From Aestuariirhabdus sp049985285 (GTDB lineage: Bacteria > Pseudomonadota > Gammaproteobacteria > Pseudomonadales > Aestuariirhabdaceae): DNA of 64,000 nt. Positions 18,733 to 28,234 of this stretch are shown piece by piece (the first letter of the stretch is position 1; each line of letters begins with the position of its first letter). A program made the translations under genes and the position numbers. The stretch spans positions 1 through 64,000 of the forward strand of contig NZ_JBNIEU010000005.1 in assembly GCF_049985285.1 (NCBI RefSeq), read 5' to 3'. Under the pieces are notes generated by a model. It was not told the DNA's origin. It did no database searches and saw only the letters and a list, made by a program, of their open reading frames with translations.

Positions 18733-19227
18733 ATGAGCCAGCAGCGTTTTACTCATTTGGATGAGCAGGGCCATGCCCACATGGTCGATGTGACCGAGAA
18801 ACAGGTAACTGAACGGGTTGCGATTGCAGAATCCTGGGTGCAGTTGAATCAGGAAACCTTTGACCTGATCAGCAGCCGCGAAATCGAGAAGGGCGATGTG
18901 CTGGCTACGGCGCGGATCGCAGGTATTCAGGCTGCAAAGCGTTGTTCGGACTTGATTCCGCTTTGCCATCCTCTGGCCTTAACCAAGGTTAAGGTAGAGT
19001 TTGAGCTGCACCCGGACAGCCATCGTATTCGGGTAGAATCCCTATGCAAGCTGGCGGGGCGCACAGGTGTAGAGATGGAGGCGCTTACGGCGGCTTCAAT
19101 TGCCGCGCTTACGATCTACGATATGTGTAAGGCTGTAGATAAGGGGATTGTAATAGAAAGCACTCGACTGCTGGAAAAGTCCGGGGGTAAATCTGGCCAC
19201 TGGCTGGTTGCGGGTACGACTCCATGA
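18733..19227 (+). CDS. moaC: Cyclic pyranopterin monophosphate synthase MoaC
   Basis: Second step of molybdenum cofactor synthesis. 164 residues with the family text MVDVTEKQVTERVA, ARIAGIQAAKRCSDLIPLCHPLALTKV, GRTGVEMEALTAAS and the lysine region MCKAVDKG. It overlaps moaE by ATGA. The usual moaD between the two genes is missing here; the only MoaD-like protein in the window is in the aor operon. Confidence 0.96.
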   Translation: MSQQRFTHLDEQGHAHMVDVTEKQVTERVAIAESWVQLNQETFDLISSREIEKGDVLATARIAGIQAAKRCSDLIPLCHPLALTKVKVEFELHPDSHRIRVESLCKLAGRTGVEMEALTAASIAALTIYDMCKAVDKGIVIESTRLLEKSGGKSGHWLVAGTTP

Positions 19228-19682
19228 ATATCGCCATTCAATATGAAGATTTTAGCCTCGCAGAGGAGGTGGCTGCACTGCGGGCTGGCAATAGCTCGGT
19301 AGGGGCGGTGGTTACTTTTGTTGGGGTAGTGCGTGATCTTAACCTGGATGCAGGGGTTTCCGCGTTGGAACTGGAGTGTTATCCGGCAATGGTTCAGAAA
19401 ACCCTATCCACTATCGTTAAACAGGCGCAGGAGCGTTGGCAAGTGATGGATGCCACTGTTATCCATCGCATTGGCCGTCTGGAGGTAGAGGATCAGATCG
19501 TTTTCGTCGGGGTGACAAGCAAGCATCGCGGGGATGCCTTCGCGGCTTGCGAGTTTATTATGGATTACCTTAAAACGGACGCCCCGTTTTGGAAAAAGGA
19601 GCACGCTCAGGACGGTGCCCGATGGCTCGATGCAAGAGATAGCGATAGCAGTGCCCGCGAGCGCTGGGAGCGCAGCGAATAG
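19224..19682 (+). CDS. moaE: Molybdopterin synthase large subunit MoaE
   Basis: Transfers sulfur from MoaD thiocarboxylate to cyclic pyranopterin to make molybdopterin. 152 residues; AVVTFVGVVRD, LELECYPAMVQ, IHRIGRLEVEDQIVFVGVTSKHRGDAF and the lysine pair in DAPFWKKE are family motifs. Start overlaps the moaC stop (ATGA). A second MoaC-MoaE-like set was not seen. Confidence 0.96.
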   Translation: MNIAIQYEDFSLAEEVAALRAGNSSVGAVVTFVGVVRDLNLDAGVSALELECYPAMVQKTLSTIVKQAQERWQVMDATVIHRIGRLEVEDQIVFVGVTSKHRGDAFAACEFIMDYLKTDAPFWKKEHAQDGARWLDARDSDSSARERWERSE

Positions 19683-19704
19683 GGCGGGTGCAGTTTATAG
19701 GTGG

Positions 19705-19735
19705 TAAAAAAGAGGCGTATAGCCTCTTTTTTTGT
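19705..19735 (+). terminator. Bidirectional terminator between moaE and cspD
   Basis: AAAAAGAGGC pairs with GCCTCTTTTT around GTATA, with T-runs on both strands. It serves the convergent moaE and cspD genes. Confidence 0.9.
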
Positions 19736-19761
19736 CAGGTTATTAGCGAGTTGGCCCGGGG

Positions 19762-20040
19762 TCAGTTCTCGCTGGATACGGTTTCTACCTCCTGACTGCT
19801 GTTTGTGTGTTCTGCTGCTGGTTCGTTGGCTGCCGGTTCCGTGGCTGTGATATTGATGGCGTGAAGACCTTTTGGCCCTTGTAAGATGTCGAAATTCACA
19901 TCTTGACCGGCCTTAAGGGTCTTGTAGCCATCCATCTGGATGGACGAGTAGTGAACGAAAAGATCTTCGTCGCTGCCCTCCGGCAGAATAAAACCATACC
20001 CTTTGGCATTGTTAAACCACTTTACTTTACCAATAGGCAT
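19762..20040 (-). CDS. cspD: Cold-shock domain protein CspD
   Basis: Single-strand nucleic-acid binding cold-shock domain: GKVKWFNNAKGYGFI (RNP1), DLFVHYSSI (RNP2), GYKTLKAGQDVNFD. IQMDGYKTLKAGQ and QGPKGLHA, and the divergent position next to clpS, point to CspD, which inhibits replication in stationary phase in E. coli. 92 residues; the last 20 or so form an Ala/Glu/Ser-rich tail not needed for the fold. Confidence 0.92.
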   Translation of the reverse strand: MPIGKVKWFNNAKGYGFILPEGSDEDLFVHYSSIQMDGYKTLKAGQDVNFDILQGPKGLHAINITATEPAANEPAAEHTNSSQEVETVSSEN

Positions 20041-20267
20041 CCTCTACATCCCTCTGCTAGCTGGCTTGTGAGGCCAAACATCCCTATTTTGTTCGCTTTC
20101 CTGACTTGGGCAAAAAAGCAAACCCATCGCTCCACCGTTCGCGGGAACAGCCTCAAGTGTTTAACAAGTGATCGATTCTGTCAAGGAGAGGGGCTGCCAA
20201 TGCCAACTGAGTCGCTGTATTATGGCGGATTGATCCACTTTTAACTGTTTTTTGCGGGAAAAACGCA

Positions 20268-20618
20268 ATGGGTAAAGTTTTTGATGTTCGTCTAACATTA
20301 GGTAGTGAAGATGGTCAGGAGGGCGATGGTCACGTAGTTGTTGCGCCAACTAAGCCGAAACTGAAACCACCGCCGATGTATCGTGTAGTGCTTTTGAATG
20401 ACGATTATACGCCGATGGATTTTGTGGTAGAGGTGCTGGAGCTCTTTTTTAACATGAACCGGGAGAAGGCGACCCACGTGATGCTGTCGGTTCATACTCA
20501 GGGTAAGGGAGTCTGTGGAATCTTTACGCGAGATATCGCGGAAACTAAAGCGGAACAAGTGAATCAATACTCTAGGGAGTGTGAGCATCCGCTGCAATGT
20601 AAGATCGAACGGGAATAA
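20268..20618 (+). CDS. clpS: ClpA adaptor ClpS
   Basis: N-recognin that binds Leu, Phe, Tyr and Trp at protein N-termini and delivers them to ClpAP. 116 residues: flexible N-terminal tail, then PPPMYRVVLLNDDYTPMDFVVEVL (the NDDYTPMDFV pocket), MLSVHTQGKGVCGIFTRDIAETK. Located 20 bp before clpA and divergent from cspD, as is standard. bpt and aat, which make its substrates, are 3 kb away. Confidence 0.96.
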   Translation: MGKVFDVRLTLGSEDGQEGDGHVVVAPTKPKLKPPPMYRVVLLNDDYTPMDFVVEVLELFFNMNREKATHVMLSVHTQGKGVCGIFTRDIAETKAEQVNQYSRECEHPLQCKIERE

Positions 20619-20638
20619 TTACTCAGGAAGCCTGACAA

Positions 20639-22900
20639 ATGCTGAATAAAGAGTTGGAAATAACCCTCAACTTAGCGTTCAAAGACGCACGAATGAAGCG
20701 GCATGAATTCATGACCGTAGAGCATCTTTTACTGGCGTTGCTGGACAACCAGGCAGCGCTGAGTGTGCTCAATGCTTGTGGTGCCGATATGGAGAGATTG
20801 CGACGCGATCTCACCGAGTTTGTCGATTCGACAACGCCACTGATCCCCAATAGCGAGGATGAGCGGGAAACACAGCCTACTCTCGGTTTTCAAAGGGTGC
20901 TGCAGCGAGCTGTTTTCCATGTTCAGAGTTCTGGTAAGCGAGAGGTTACCGGGGCCAACGTGTTGGTTGCGATCTTTAGTGAGCAGGAGAGTCAGGCGGT
21001 ATATTTCCTTAAACAACAAAGCATTGCACGTATCGACGTGGTCAATTATATTGCGCACGGCATATCTCGCGTGGAGGGCACCCACGATCACGGCGATGCA
21101 GATCATCATGAAAGCGTTGAGGAGGAGTCGACCCAGGAGGGCGCTACCAATCCTCTGGAAAGTTTCGCCTCAAATCTGAACGAGTTGGCTCAAAGGGGTA
21201 AAATTGATCCCTTGGTAGGGCGTGATCTGGAGCTCGAGCGGGTGTCCCAGATCCTGATTCGCCGCCGCAAGAATAATCCTCTGTTGGTGGGTGAAGCCGG
21301 AGTTGGTAAAACCGCAGTTGCGGAAGGACTAGCCAAAAGAATAGTGGACGGTGAGGTCCCTGATATCCTGTCTCAAGCAACGGTTTACTCGCTTGATCTG
21401 GGCGCCCTGTTAGCGGGAACCAAGTATCGCGGGGATTTCGAAAAGCGTTTCAAGCAGTTGCTGGCGGAACTGGCTAAACGTGAACACGCCATTCTTTTTA
21501 TTGACGAGATCCACACCATTATCGGAGCAGGAGCTGCATCGGGCGGGGTGATGGATGCTTCTAATCTGCTGAAGCCTTTACTTACCAGCGGTAATATTCG
21601 CTGCATTGGCTCTACCACCTTTCAGGAATTTCGTGGCATCTTTGAAAAGGATCGCGCGCTCGCCAGGCGTTTTCAGAAGGTTGATATCAATGAGCCTTCG
21701 GTTGCCGACACGGTTGAGATTCTGAAGGGGTTGAAGAGCCGTTTTGAGGAGCATCACCAGATCAAGTATAAGAAAGCGGCGTTAGAAGCCGCCGCCGAGC
21801 TGGCCGATCGCTATATCAATGATCGTCACATGCCCGATAAGGCGATAGATGTGATCGATGAGGCGGGTGCTTACCAAAGGTTGCAACCCGAAAAACGCCG
21901 TCGCAAATCGATTGGGGTTGGAGAGGTAGAGGCGATTATTGCCAAGATCGCCAGGATTCCGCCAAAGAGTGTGTCCTCCTCCGATAAGGAGGTTTTGGAG
22001 ACGTTAGAGCGCAATCTCAAGCTGGTCGTGTTTGGCCAGGATGAGGCCATCGGCTCTTTGGCCACAGCGATTAAGCTCTCGAGAGCAGGCCTTAAGTCCC
22101 CGCAAAAACCTGTGGGATCTTTTCTGTTTTCTGGTCCTACCGGGGTGGGTAAAACCGAGGTTAGCCGCCAACTTGCAGAGGGGTTGGGCATTGAGTTGAT
22201 TCGTTTCGATATGTCTGAGTATATGGAGCGCCACACCGTATCGAGGCTGATCGGGGCTCCACCGGGTTATGTTGGTTTTGACCAGGGCGGCTTGTTAACA
22301 GAGGCTATCAATAAGAGCCCCCACTGCGTGTTGCTTTTCGATGAGATCGAAAAGGCCCATCCGGAGGTGTTCAACCTGTTGTTGCAGGTGATGGATCACG
22401 GCACTCTGACCGACAATAATGGTCGTAAGGCCGATTTCCGCAATGTCATTATCATCATGACAACCAACGCGGGGGCGGAAACCATAGCGCGCAGCTCCAT
22501 CGGCTTTAGCGTGCAGGATCATACTTCCGATGGTATGGAGGCGATTAAAAAGCTCTTTACTCCAGAGTTTCGGAATCGGCTGGATAGCATTATTCAGTTC
22601 GGTGCGCTCTCTGTCGAGAGTATCAAGCGGGTTGTTGATAAATTCCTGACAGAGTTGCAGGCGCAGTTGGATGACAAGAAAGTCATGCTTGATGTCGATG
22701 AGGAGGCGCGTAGCTGGCTCGCTGCGCAGGGTTACGACAAGTTAATGGGCGCACGACCGATGGCGCGACTCATCCAGGATAGCATTAAGCGACCCTTGGC
22801 GGAGGAGATATTGTTTGGTGAGTTGTCCGTGTCCGGCGGAACGGCTTACGTGACAATCAAGGGTGGGGAGTTGGCGATTAAGGCCGAAGCCGCTGCGTAG
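20639..22900 (+). CDS. clpA: ATP-dependent Clp protease ATP-binding subunit ClpA
   Basis: Hexameric unfoldase feeding ClpP. 753 residues: double Clp-N domain (1-150) opening LNKELEITLNLAF; AAA domain 1 with GEAGVGKTAVAEGLA and LFIDEIHTIIGAG; AAA domain 2 with SGPTGVGKTEVSRQLA and the IGAPPGYVGFDQGG pore region; a C-terminal D2-small domain. Its stop codon lies inside the terminator hairpin. The clpS overlap-free gap is 20 bp, so the two are one operon. Confidence 0.97.
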   Translation: MLNKELEITLNLAFKDARMKRHEFMTVEHLLLALLDNQAALSVLNACGADMERLRRDLTEFVDSTTPLIPNSEDERETQPTLGFQRVLQRAVFHVQSSGKREVTGANVLVAIFSEQESQAVYFLKQQSIARIDVVNYIAHGISRVEGTHDHGDADHHESVEEESTQEGATNPLESFASNLNELAQRGKIDPLVGRDLELERVSQILIRRRKNNPLLVGEAGVGKTAVAEGLAKRIVDGEVPDILSQATVYSLDLGALLAGTKYRGDFEKRFKQLLAELAKREHAILFIDEIHTIIGAGAASGGVMDASNLLKPLLTSGNIRCIGSTTFQEFRGIFEKDRALARRFQKVDINEPSVADTVEILKGLKSRFEEHHQIKYKKAALEAAAELADRYINDRHMPDKAIDVIDEAGAYQRLQPEKRRRKSIGVGEVEAIIAKIARIPPKSVSSSDKEVLETLERNLKLVVFGQDEAIGSLATAIKLSRAGLKSPQKPVGSFLFSGPTGVGKTEVSRQLAEGLGIELIRFDMSEYMERHTVSRLIGAPPGYVGFDQGGLLTEAINKSPHCVLLFDEIEKAHPEVFNLLLQVMDHGTLTDNNGRKADFRNVIIIMTTNAGAETIARSSIGFSVQDHTSDGMEAIKKLFTPEFRNRLDSIIQFGALSVESIKRVVDKFLTELQAQLDDKKVMLDVDEEARSWLAAQGYDKLMGARPMARLIQDSIKRPLAEEILFGELSVSGGTAYVTIKGGELAIKAEAAA

Positions 22901-22912
22901 CAGCGGCTTTAA
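22887..22912. terminator. Terminator hairpin spanning the clpA stop codon
   Basis: AAGCCGCTGC (22887-22896) pairs with GCAGCGGCTT (22900-22909) around GTA; the TAG stop of clpA is in the loop/stem junction. A short T tract follows. It lies between convergent clpA and infA. Confidence 0.7.
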
Positions 22913-22918
22913 TACCGT

Positions 22919-23137
22919 TTAACGTGCCCGGTAGGTGATGCGGCCTTTCGACAGGTCGTAAGGGGTGAGTTCTACTCGTACCTTATCGCCGGTCAGGATG
23001 CGGATATAGTTTTTGCGCATCTTGCCTGAAATGTGCGCAGTAACGACATGACCATTTTCCAGTTCTACCCGGAACATAGTGTTTGGAAGGGTGTCGATAA
23101 CAGTACCTTCCATCTCAATTGAATCTTCTTTTGCCAT
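22919..23137 (-). CDS. infA: Translation initiation factor IF-1
   Basis: 72 residues, one S1/OB fold: MAKEDSIEMEGTVIDTLPNTMFRVELENGHVVTAHISGKMRKNYIRILTGDKVRVELTPYDLSKGRITYR is essentially the gammaproteobacterial consensus. It lies between clpA (convergent) and bpt, as in Pseudomonas and E. coli. Confidence 0.98.
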   Translation of the reverse strand: MAKEDSIEMEGTVIDTLPNTMFRVELENGHVVTAHISGKMRKNYIRILTGDKVRVELTPYDLSKGRITYRAR

Positions 23138-23262
23138 TCGGCATCTTCCTCAAACTGGTGATTCAGAACTGAACCTTGGTACAGTCTGCATTAAAATCAG
23201 GCGCGTATGATGCCCTAATTAATACTTGAAATCAAAGGATTGCGGCGGAACCTTTGATGGTT

Positions 23263-23970
23263 TTAGCGAAGCTCCATCCACTGGTTGTCGAGCAGTAGTT
23301 CCAGTGGGCGATATTTACCCTTGTAACTCATTTTTTTGCACTGTTTTATCCAGTATCCAAGGTACAGGTAGGGCATATTGAGCTGACGGCATAGTTCGAG
23401 TTGTTTGAGGATGCAGTAACTACCAAGGCTGCTTTTAGCGAGGTCCGGGTCAAAGAAGGTGTAGATTGCGGACAGTCCATCCTCAAGCTGGTCCGTTACC
23501 GATACCGCGACCAGCGTGTCCCCATCGTGGAATTCGTAGAGGTGGCAAAATTCCCAACTGCTGGTGAGGAAGGATTCGTACTGAGATGGGGTTGGGGGTG
23601 CCATGTCCCCATCCCCGTGGCGGCTATTGATATAGCGCTGGTAGAGTTGATAGTGGCTTTCATCGTAGCGGGCGGGATGGCGTTGGCAACTAAGGTGCGC
23701 GTTCCGCTTCAGGATCCGTTTCTGACTTTTGGTTGGTGTCGCGCGATCGGCCCGGATGCGGATGGGTATACAGGCGTTACAATCGCCGCAGTGGGGTCGA
23801 TAAAGGTGTTTTCCGCTGCGGCGAAATCCAAAGTTTGAAAGCTGGCTGTAAAGTGCGTGGTCAACGGTGACTTCTGGATCTAGAAAAAGAGTTGTCGCCT
23901 GCCGCTCGTCCAGGTAGCTGCAGTCGTGTGATGGGGTAGTATAGAAACGCAGTTCTTTCAGGTTCGACAT
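23263..23970 (-). CDS. bpt: Aspartate/glutamate leucyltransferase Bpt
   Basis: Ate1-like tRNA-protein transferase that adds leucine to N-terminal Asp or Glu so that ClpS can recognise the protein. 235 residues from ATG 23970; the frame is open upstream inside aat. Family text: YLDERQATTLFLDP, LSNFGFRRSGKHLYRPHCGDCNACIPIRI (cysteine cluster CGDCNAC), and LGYWIKQCKKMSYKGKYRP. It starts 4 bp after the aat stop, so the two transferases are coupled. Confidence 0.95.
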   Translation of the reverse strand: MSNLKELRFYTTPSHDCSYLDERQATTLFLDPEVTVDHALYSQLSNFGFRRSGKHLYRPHCGDCNACIPIRIRADRATPTKSQKRILKRNAHLSCQRHPARYDESHYQLYQRYINSRHGDGDMAPPTPSQYESFLTSSWEFCHLYEFHDGDTLVAVSVTDQLEDGLSAIYTFFDPDLAKSSLGSYCILKQLELCRQLNMPYLYLGYWIKQCKKMSYKGKYRPLELLLDNQWMELR

Positions 23971-23974
23971 GCCA

Positions 23975-24700
23975 CTATCCGTTGTAATCCCCGTCCAGTT
24001 TCCAGAGGGTGGGTCGCTCTGATTCTGCGCCTGTAGGATAGGGATTGGCAAATTTATTGAGTTGCTCGTGAAACTCTTCGCGTCCCATGGAGCTCGCACC
24101 CAGAGATCTGAGGTGGGGGCTCTCTACCTGGCAGTCGATCAGTTGAAACTGCCACCGCTCCAACTGTGCGCAGAGGTGGACCAAGGCGATCTTCGATGCA
24201 TTGCTTACCAGGCTAAACATCGACTCACCAAAAAAGACTTTGCCTATAGCGATGCCATATAGCCCACCAACCAGTTCACCTTGCTGCCAGCACTCGATCG
24301 AGTGAGCGTGGCCCAGAGTGTGCAGATTGCAGTAGGCGTCGTACATTTCAGGCGTTATCCAGGTCTGGTCGGTATAATTTCTGGAGGCTGCGCAATGTTT
24401 CATGACGGCGGGAAATGCGCGATCCACGGTTATTTTAAAGCGCTTTTGTCGTAGCACTTTTTGGAGCGATTTTGAGATATGAATCTTTGAAGGGAGTAGC
24501 ACGCAGCGTGGACTAGGAGACCACCACAGGATAGGTTCTCCCGGGCTAAACCAGGGGAAAATCCCTTGTCTGTAGGCGCTCAGGATCGTTTGGGGATGCA
24601 GGTTTCCTCCCGCCGCCAGCAAGCCGTTAGGCTCACTGAGGGCCGTATCGATCGGCGGAAAGATGACCTGTTTTTCATCGAGCCATGGCAGACGTGGCAT
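23975..24700 (-). CDS. aat: Leucyl/phenylalanyl-tRNA-protein transferase
   Basis: Adds Leu or Phe to N-terminal Lys or Arg (the classical bacterial N-degron). 241 residues: FPPIDTALSEPNGLLAAGGNL, AYRQGIFPWFSPGEPILWWSPSPRCVL, WITPEMYDAYCNLHTLGHAHSIECW, GGLYGIAIGKVFFGESMFS, DCQVESPHLRSLGA. It lies 12 bp after trxB and 4 bp before bpt on the same strand, the same order as in Pseudomonas. Confidence 0.97.
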   Translation of the reverse strand: MPRLPWLDEKQVIFPPIDTALSEPNGLLAAGGNLHPQTILSAYRQGIFPWFSPGEPILWWSPSPRCVLLPSKIHISKSLQKVLRQKRFKITVDRAFPAVMKHCAASRNYTDQTWITPEMYDAYCNLHTLGHAHSIECWQQGELVGGLYGIAIGKVFFGESMFSLVSNASKIALVHLCAQLERWQFQLIDCQVESPHLRSLGASSMGREEFHEQLNKFANPYPTGAESERPTLWKLDGDYNG

Positions 24701-24712
24701 CGTACAGGACGG

Positions 24713-25663
24713 TTACTCTTCGTCCAGGAAACGCTCGGCGTCGAGTGCAGCCATGCAGCCGGTACCCGCGGAGGTGATCGCCTGCCGATAGATATGATCT
24801 GCAACATCACCTGCGGCGAATACCCCGCTAATACTGGTCTGGGTCGCATTGCCTTCGGTGCCACTGTTTACCTTCAGGAATCCATCTTTCATCTCAAGTT
24901 GGCCTTCAAACAGGTCAGTGTTGGGTTTGTGACCTATCGCAATAAAGACACCGGCAACGTCCAGCTCTTTGGTCTCCCCGGTCTGTGCGTTTTTGATCCT
25001 GGCGCCAGTTACTCCGGTCTCATCACCGAGCACCTCATCGAGTGTTTGGTTCCACTCCAGTGTGACATTTCCATTTGCGGCCTTCTCGAAGAGCTTGTCC
25101 TGCAGAATTTTTTCACAGCGCAGCTTGTCTCGGCGATGGATGAGAGTGACCTCGGATGCGATGTTGGCAAGGTAAAGCGCCTCTTCCACAGCGGTGTTGC
25201 CGCCGCCAACAACGGCTACCTTCTGTTTTTTGTAAAAGAATCCATCACATGTGGCGCAGGCGCTCACGCCTTTGCCCATAAAGGCTTCTTCCGAGGGGAG
25301 TCCCAGGTATTGGGCGGTAGCGCCGGTCGCGATGATTAGCGCGTCGCAGCTGTATTCCCCGCTGTCCCCCTTCAGGCGGAAGGGGCGTTGACGCAGGTCC
25401 GCTTCATTGATGTGGTCGTATACAATCGAGGTCTCAAAGCGTTCAGCGTGTTCACGCATGCGTTCCATCAGCTCGGGACCCTGTAGCCCTTCGGCGCCCG
25501 ATGGCCAGTTGTCCACCTCGGTGGTAGTCGTGAGCTGTCCACCCGGTTGCATGCCGGTGATCAGTACCGGGTTGAGGTTGGCGCGGGCGGCATAGACTGC
25601 TGCGGTATAACCGGCCGGGCCGGCACCGAGAATAATCAGGCGGGCATGTTGGGTGTCGCTCAT
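24713..25663 (-). CDS. trxB: Thioredoxin reductase
   Basis: FAD/NADPH enzyme that keeps thioredoxin reduced. 316 residues; FAD fold ILGAGPAGYTAAVYAARANL, redox centre CATCDG (Cys136, Cys139), NADPH fold VAVVGGGNTAVEEALYLA, and the C-terminal GVFAAGDVAD. First gene of the trxB-aat-bpt run and divergent from ftsK. Confidence 0.97.
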   Translation of the reverse strand: MSDTQHARLIILGAGPAGYTAAVYAARANLNPVLITGMQPGGQLTTTTEVDNWPSGAEGLQGPELMERMREHAERFETSIVYDHINEADLRQRPFRLKGDSGEYSCDALIIATGATAQYLGLPSEEAFMGKGVSACATCDGFFYKKQKVAVVGGGNTAVEEALYLANIASEVTLIHRRDKLRCEKILQDKLFEKAANGNVTLEWNQTLDEVLGDETGVTGARIKNAQTGETKELDVAGVFIAIGHKPNTDLFEGQLEMKDGFLKVNSGTEGNATQTSISGVFAAGDVADHIYRQAITSAGTGCMAALDAERFLDEE

Positions 25664-25892
25664 GAGGGTATCCTGTAATAGAGGCTGAAAGCTGAATCAT
25701 GCTGTAGGGCGGTAATAATACGGAAGCTGGTGAAGGGGTTCAATCGGTTATCGAATGGTCCACAGTTTCTTTAGAAAAGTCGTTTAAATACCGTTGGTTA
25801 TGGTCGCTGGTAGAGCAAATGAGTACAATGGTGCCTGAGTCGTAGTCGATGCTTGCGACGGTTTTTTTGTAGGGACATCAAAGGAAGCGGAT

Positions 25893-28214
25893 TTGAAAGA
25901 CTCCAAAGCGGCAAAGCCTGCATCAACCACCACGTTGAAGCAGCAATTCTCTCTTCGTTTACGCGAGGGAGGTTTGATTCTTCTGTTGGCGCTTTGCGTC
26001 TACATGTTGATGGCTTTAACCACCTATCATGGTGCTGACCCCGGTTGGTCGAGCGCGGTAAGCCACGGTGAGGTTCGCAATGCTGCAGGGAGAAGCGGAG
26101 CCTGGTTTTCAGACCTGCTGTTGTCACTGTTCGGATATTTTGCCTACCTGTTTCCTTTAATTCTTGGGGGCAAGTGTTGGCAGCTATTTCGCGGACGCCA
26201 CCACGCCTCCCGTTGGAGGCCTACGCTTGCAGGGCTGCGGCTGGCAGGTCTTATCGCCACGCTGGTGTCAGGAGCAGCGCTGGCAACGCTTCATATTTCA
26301 GTTGATAGCTCGCTGCTACCTGAAACAGCGGGGGGGATTCTTGGAGGCATCATAGCCAACGGTTCCCTCGATAGTTTGGGGCGGCCGGGCCTGACCCTGG
26401 TCTTGGTAAGCTGCTTTTTGGTTGGGGTGACGGTATTCACCGATCTCTCTTGGCTGAAGTTGATGGATCGTACCGGCACCATCACACTAAACCTGCTCAG
26501 CGCGCTGATGTTGCGCTTGCGGCGCTGGAAAGCGGATTTTGTGGAGCGCCGTGAAAGCCGCGAAATCCAAAAAGTTAAACAGGAACGTAAAGTGGTCATT
26601 GCCCAGGAAGTTAAGCGGCAGAAGGCCCGTGAACCGGTAAAAATAGCGGCGCCAGTGAAAAAGCTTGAGTCCAGTAAACGGGTTGTCAAAGAGCGCCAGG
26701 CGAGCCTGTTTGATGAGCCTGTCAAGGGCGCTCTGCCACCGCTGTCCCTGCTTGACGATGCGGACAAAAGCGCTGTTCATGGGTATTCTGCAGAATCACT
26801 GGAGGGGATGTCCAAGCTGCTTGAGCTCAAGCTGAAAGACTTCGGTGTGATTGCAGAGGTCGTCGCGGTGCATCCGGGACCGGTTGTTACCCGTTTTGAA
26901 ATTCAACCCGCCGCGGGTGTAAAGGTCAGTAAAATCACTAACCTTGCCAAGGACCTGGCAAGGTCTTTGGCAGTTATCAGCGTTCGAGTTGTCGAAGTGA
27001 TTCCGGGTAAATCCGTGGTTGGAATCGAGATTCCCAACGAAGATCGCAATACGGTCTATTTTTCCGAGGTGGTAGGTTCTCCGGTATTCGATGAAACCGT
27101 GTCCCCCGTAGGCCTCGCCCTGGGGCATGATATCGGTGGTGCCCCTGTGGTGGTGAATCTTGCCAAGATGCCCCATTTGCTCGTCGCAGGCACTACCGGC
27201 TCCGGTAAATCGGTTGGGGTAAATGCGATGATACTGAGCATTTTGCTTAAGGCCTCTCCCGAAGAGGTTCGGCTGATTATGGTCGACCCAAAGATGCTGG
27301 AACTCTCCATTTACGACGGCATTCCCCATCTGCTGACGCCTGTGGTCACCGATATGAAGGACGCCGCTAATGCCTTGCGTTGGTGCGTTGCCGAAATGGA
27401 GCGTCGGTACAAGCTCATGGCCGCGATGGGGGTGCGTAATATTGCGGGCTACAACCGTAAGGTAAAAGATGCTGAAAAGGCTGGGGAGCCGTTGCCTGAT
27501 CCTTTGTATGATCCGATAGGGGAGAGTGACGTCGCGCCAACGCTTGAAACCCTGCCCTTTATTGTGGTCGTGGTCGATGAGTTTGCCGATATGATTATGG
27601 TGGTCGGCAAGAAAGTGGAAGAGCTGATTGCCCGAATTGCCCAGAAAGCGCGAGCGGCCGGTATCCACCTGATATTAGCTACCCAGCGTCCGTCGGTAGA
27701 TGTTATTACCGGGCTTATTAAAGCAAACGTACCCACGCGCATTGCGTTTCAGGTCTCTTCTAAAATCGATTCACGCACCATCCTCGACCAAGGCGGGGCT
27801 GAGCAGTTGCTGGGCCACGGAGATATGCTGTATCTGCCGCCAGGGAGTGGTGTGCCTGTTCGGGTTCATGGTGCTTTTGTCTCTGATGATGAGGTTCACC
27901 GCGTTGTGGATGACTGGAAGAAACGTGGCGAACCTGATTTCATTGATGAGATACTTAGTGGTGCCAGTGGCAGCGACATGGGCCTCGGTGGTGGGGGAGA
28001 CGACGGCGAAGAATCCGATGCGCTTTATGACCAGGCGGTTGCTTTTATTACCGAAACACGGCGGGCATCAATCTCATCGGTGCAGCGTAAATTCAAAATT
28101 GGCTACAATCGTGCTGCTCGTTTAATTGAAAGTATGGAAATGGCAGGTGTAGTCAGCTCTATGGGCAGCAATGGTGGGCGTGAAGTGTTGGCACCACCAG
28201 CTCCCCGAGATTAA
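25893..28214 (+). CDS. ftsK: DNA translocase FtsK
   Basis: Septum-located DNA pump that clears chromosomes and activates XerCD at dif. 773 residues, shorter than E. coli FtsK (1329) because the linker is short, as in Pseudomonas. N-terminal hydrophobic segments lie within residues 20-190; basic linker 190-290; motor with Walker A GTTGSGKSVGVNAM near residue 435 and Walker B FIVVVVDEFADMI; C-terminal winged-helix gamma domain (ITETRRASISSVQRKFKIGYNRAARLIE). Start is TTG 25893, supported by AAGGAAG 8 bp before it. lolA follows after 20 bp. Confidence 0.95.
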   Translation: MKDSKAAKPASTTTLKQQFSLRLREGGLILLLALCVYMLMALTTYHGADPGWSSAVSHGEVRNAAGRSGAWFSDLLLSLFGYFAYLFPLILGGKCWQLFRGRHHASRWRPTLAGLRLAGLIATLVSGAALATLHISVDSSLLPETAGGILGGIIANGSLDSLGRPGLTLVLVSCFLVGVTVFTDLSWLKLMDRTGTITLNLLSALMLRLRRWKADFVERRESREIQKVKQERKVVIAQEVKRQKAREPVKIAAPVKKLESSKRVVKERQASLFDEPVKGALPPLSLLDDADKSAVHGYSAESLEGMSKLLELKLKDFGVIAEVVAVHPGPVVTRFEIQPAAGVKVSKITNLAKDLARSLAVISVRVVEVIPGKSVVGIEIPNEDRNTVYFSEVVGSPVFDETVSPVGLALGHDIGGAPVVVNLAKMPHLLVAGTTGSGKSVGVNAMILSILLKASPEEVRLIMVDPKMLELSIYDGIPHLLTPVVTDMKDAANALRWCVAEMERRYKLMAAMGVRNIAGYNRKVKDAEKAGEPLPDPLYDPIGESDVAPTLETLPFIVVVVDEFADMIMVVGKKVEELIARIAQKARAAGIHLILATQRPSVDVITGLIKANVPTRIAFQVSSKIDSRTILDQGGAEQLLGHGDMLYLPPGSGVPVRVHGAFVSDDEVHRVVDDWKKRGEPDFIDEILSGASGSDMGLGGGGDDGEESDALYDQAVAFITETRRASISSVQRKFKIGYNRAARLIESMEMAGVVSSMGSNGGREVLAPPAPRD

Positions 28215-28234
28215 CCAAGGAATCTATAACTCTT

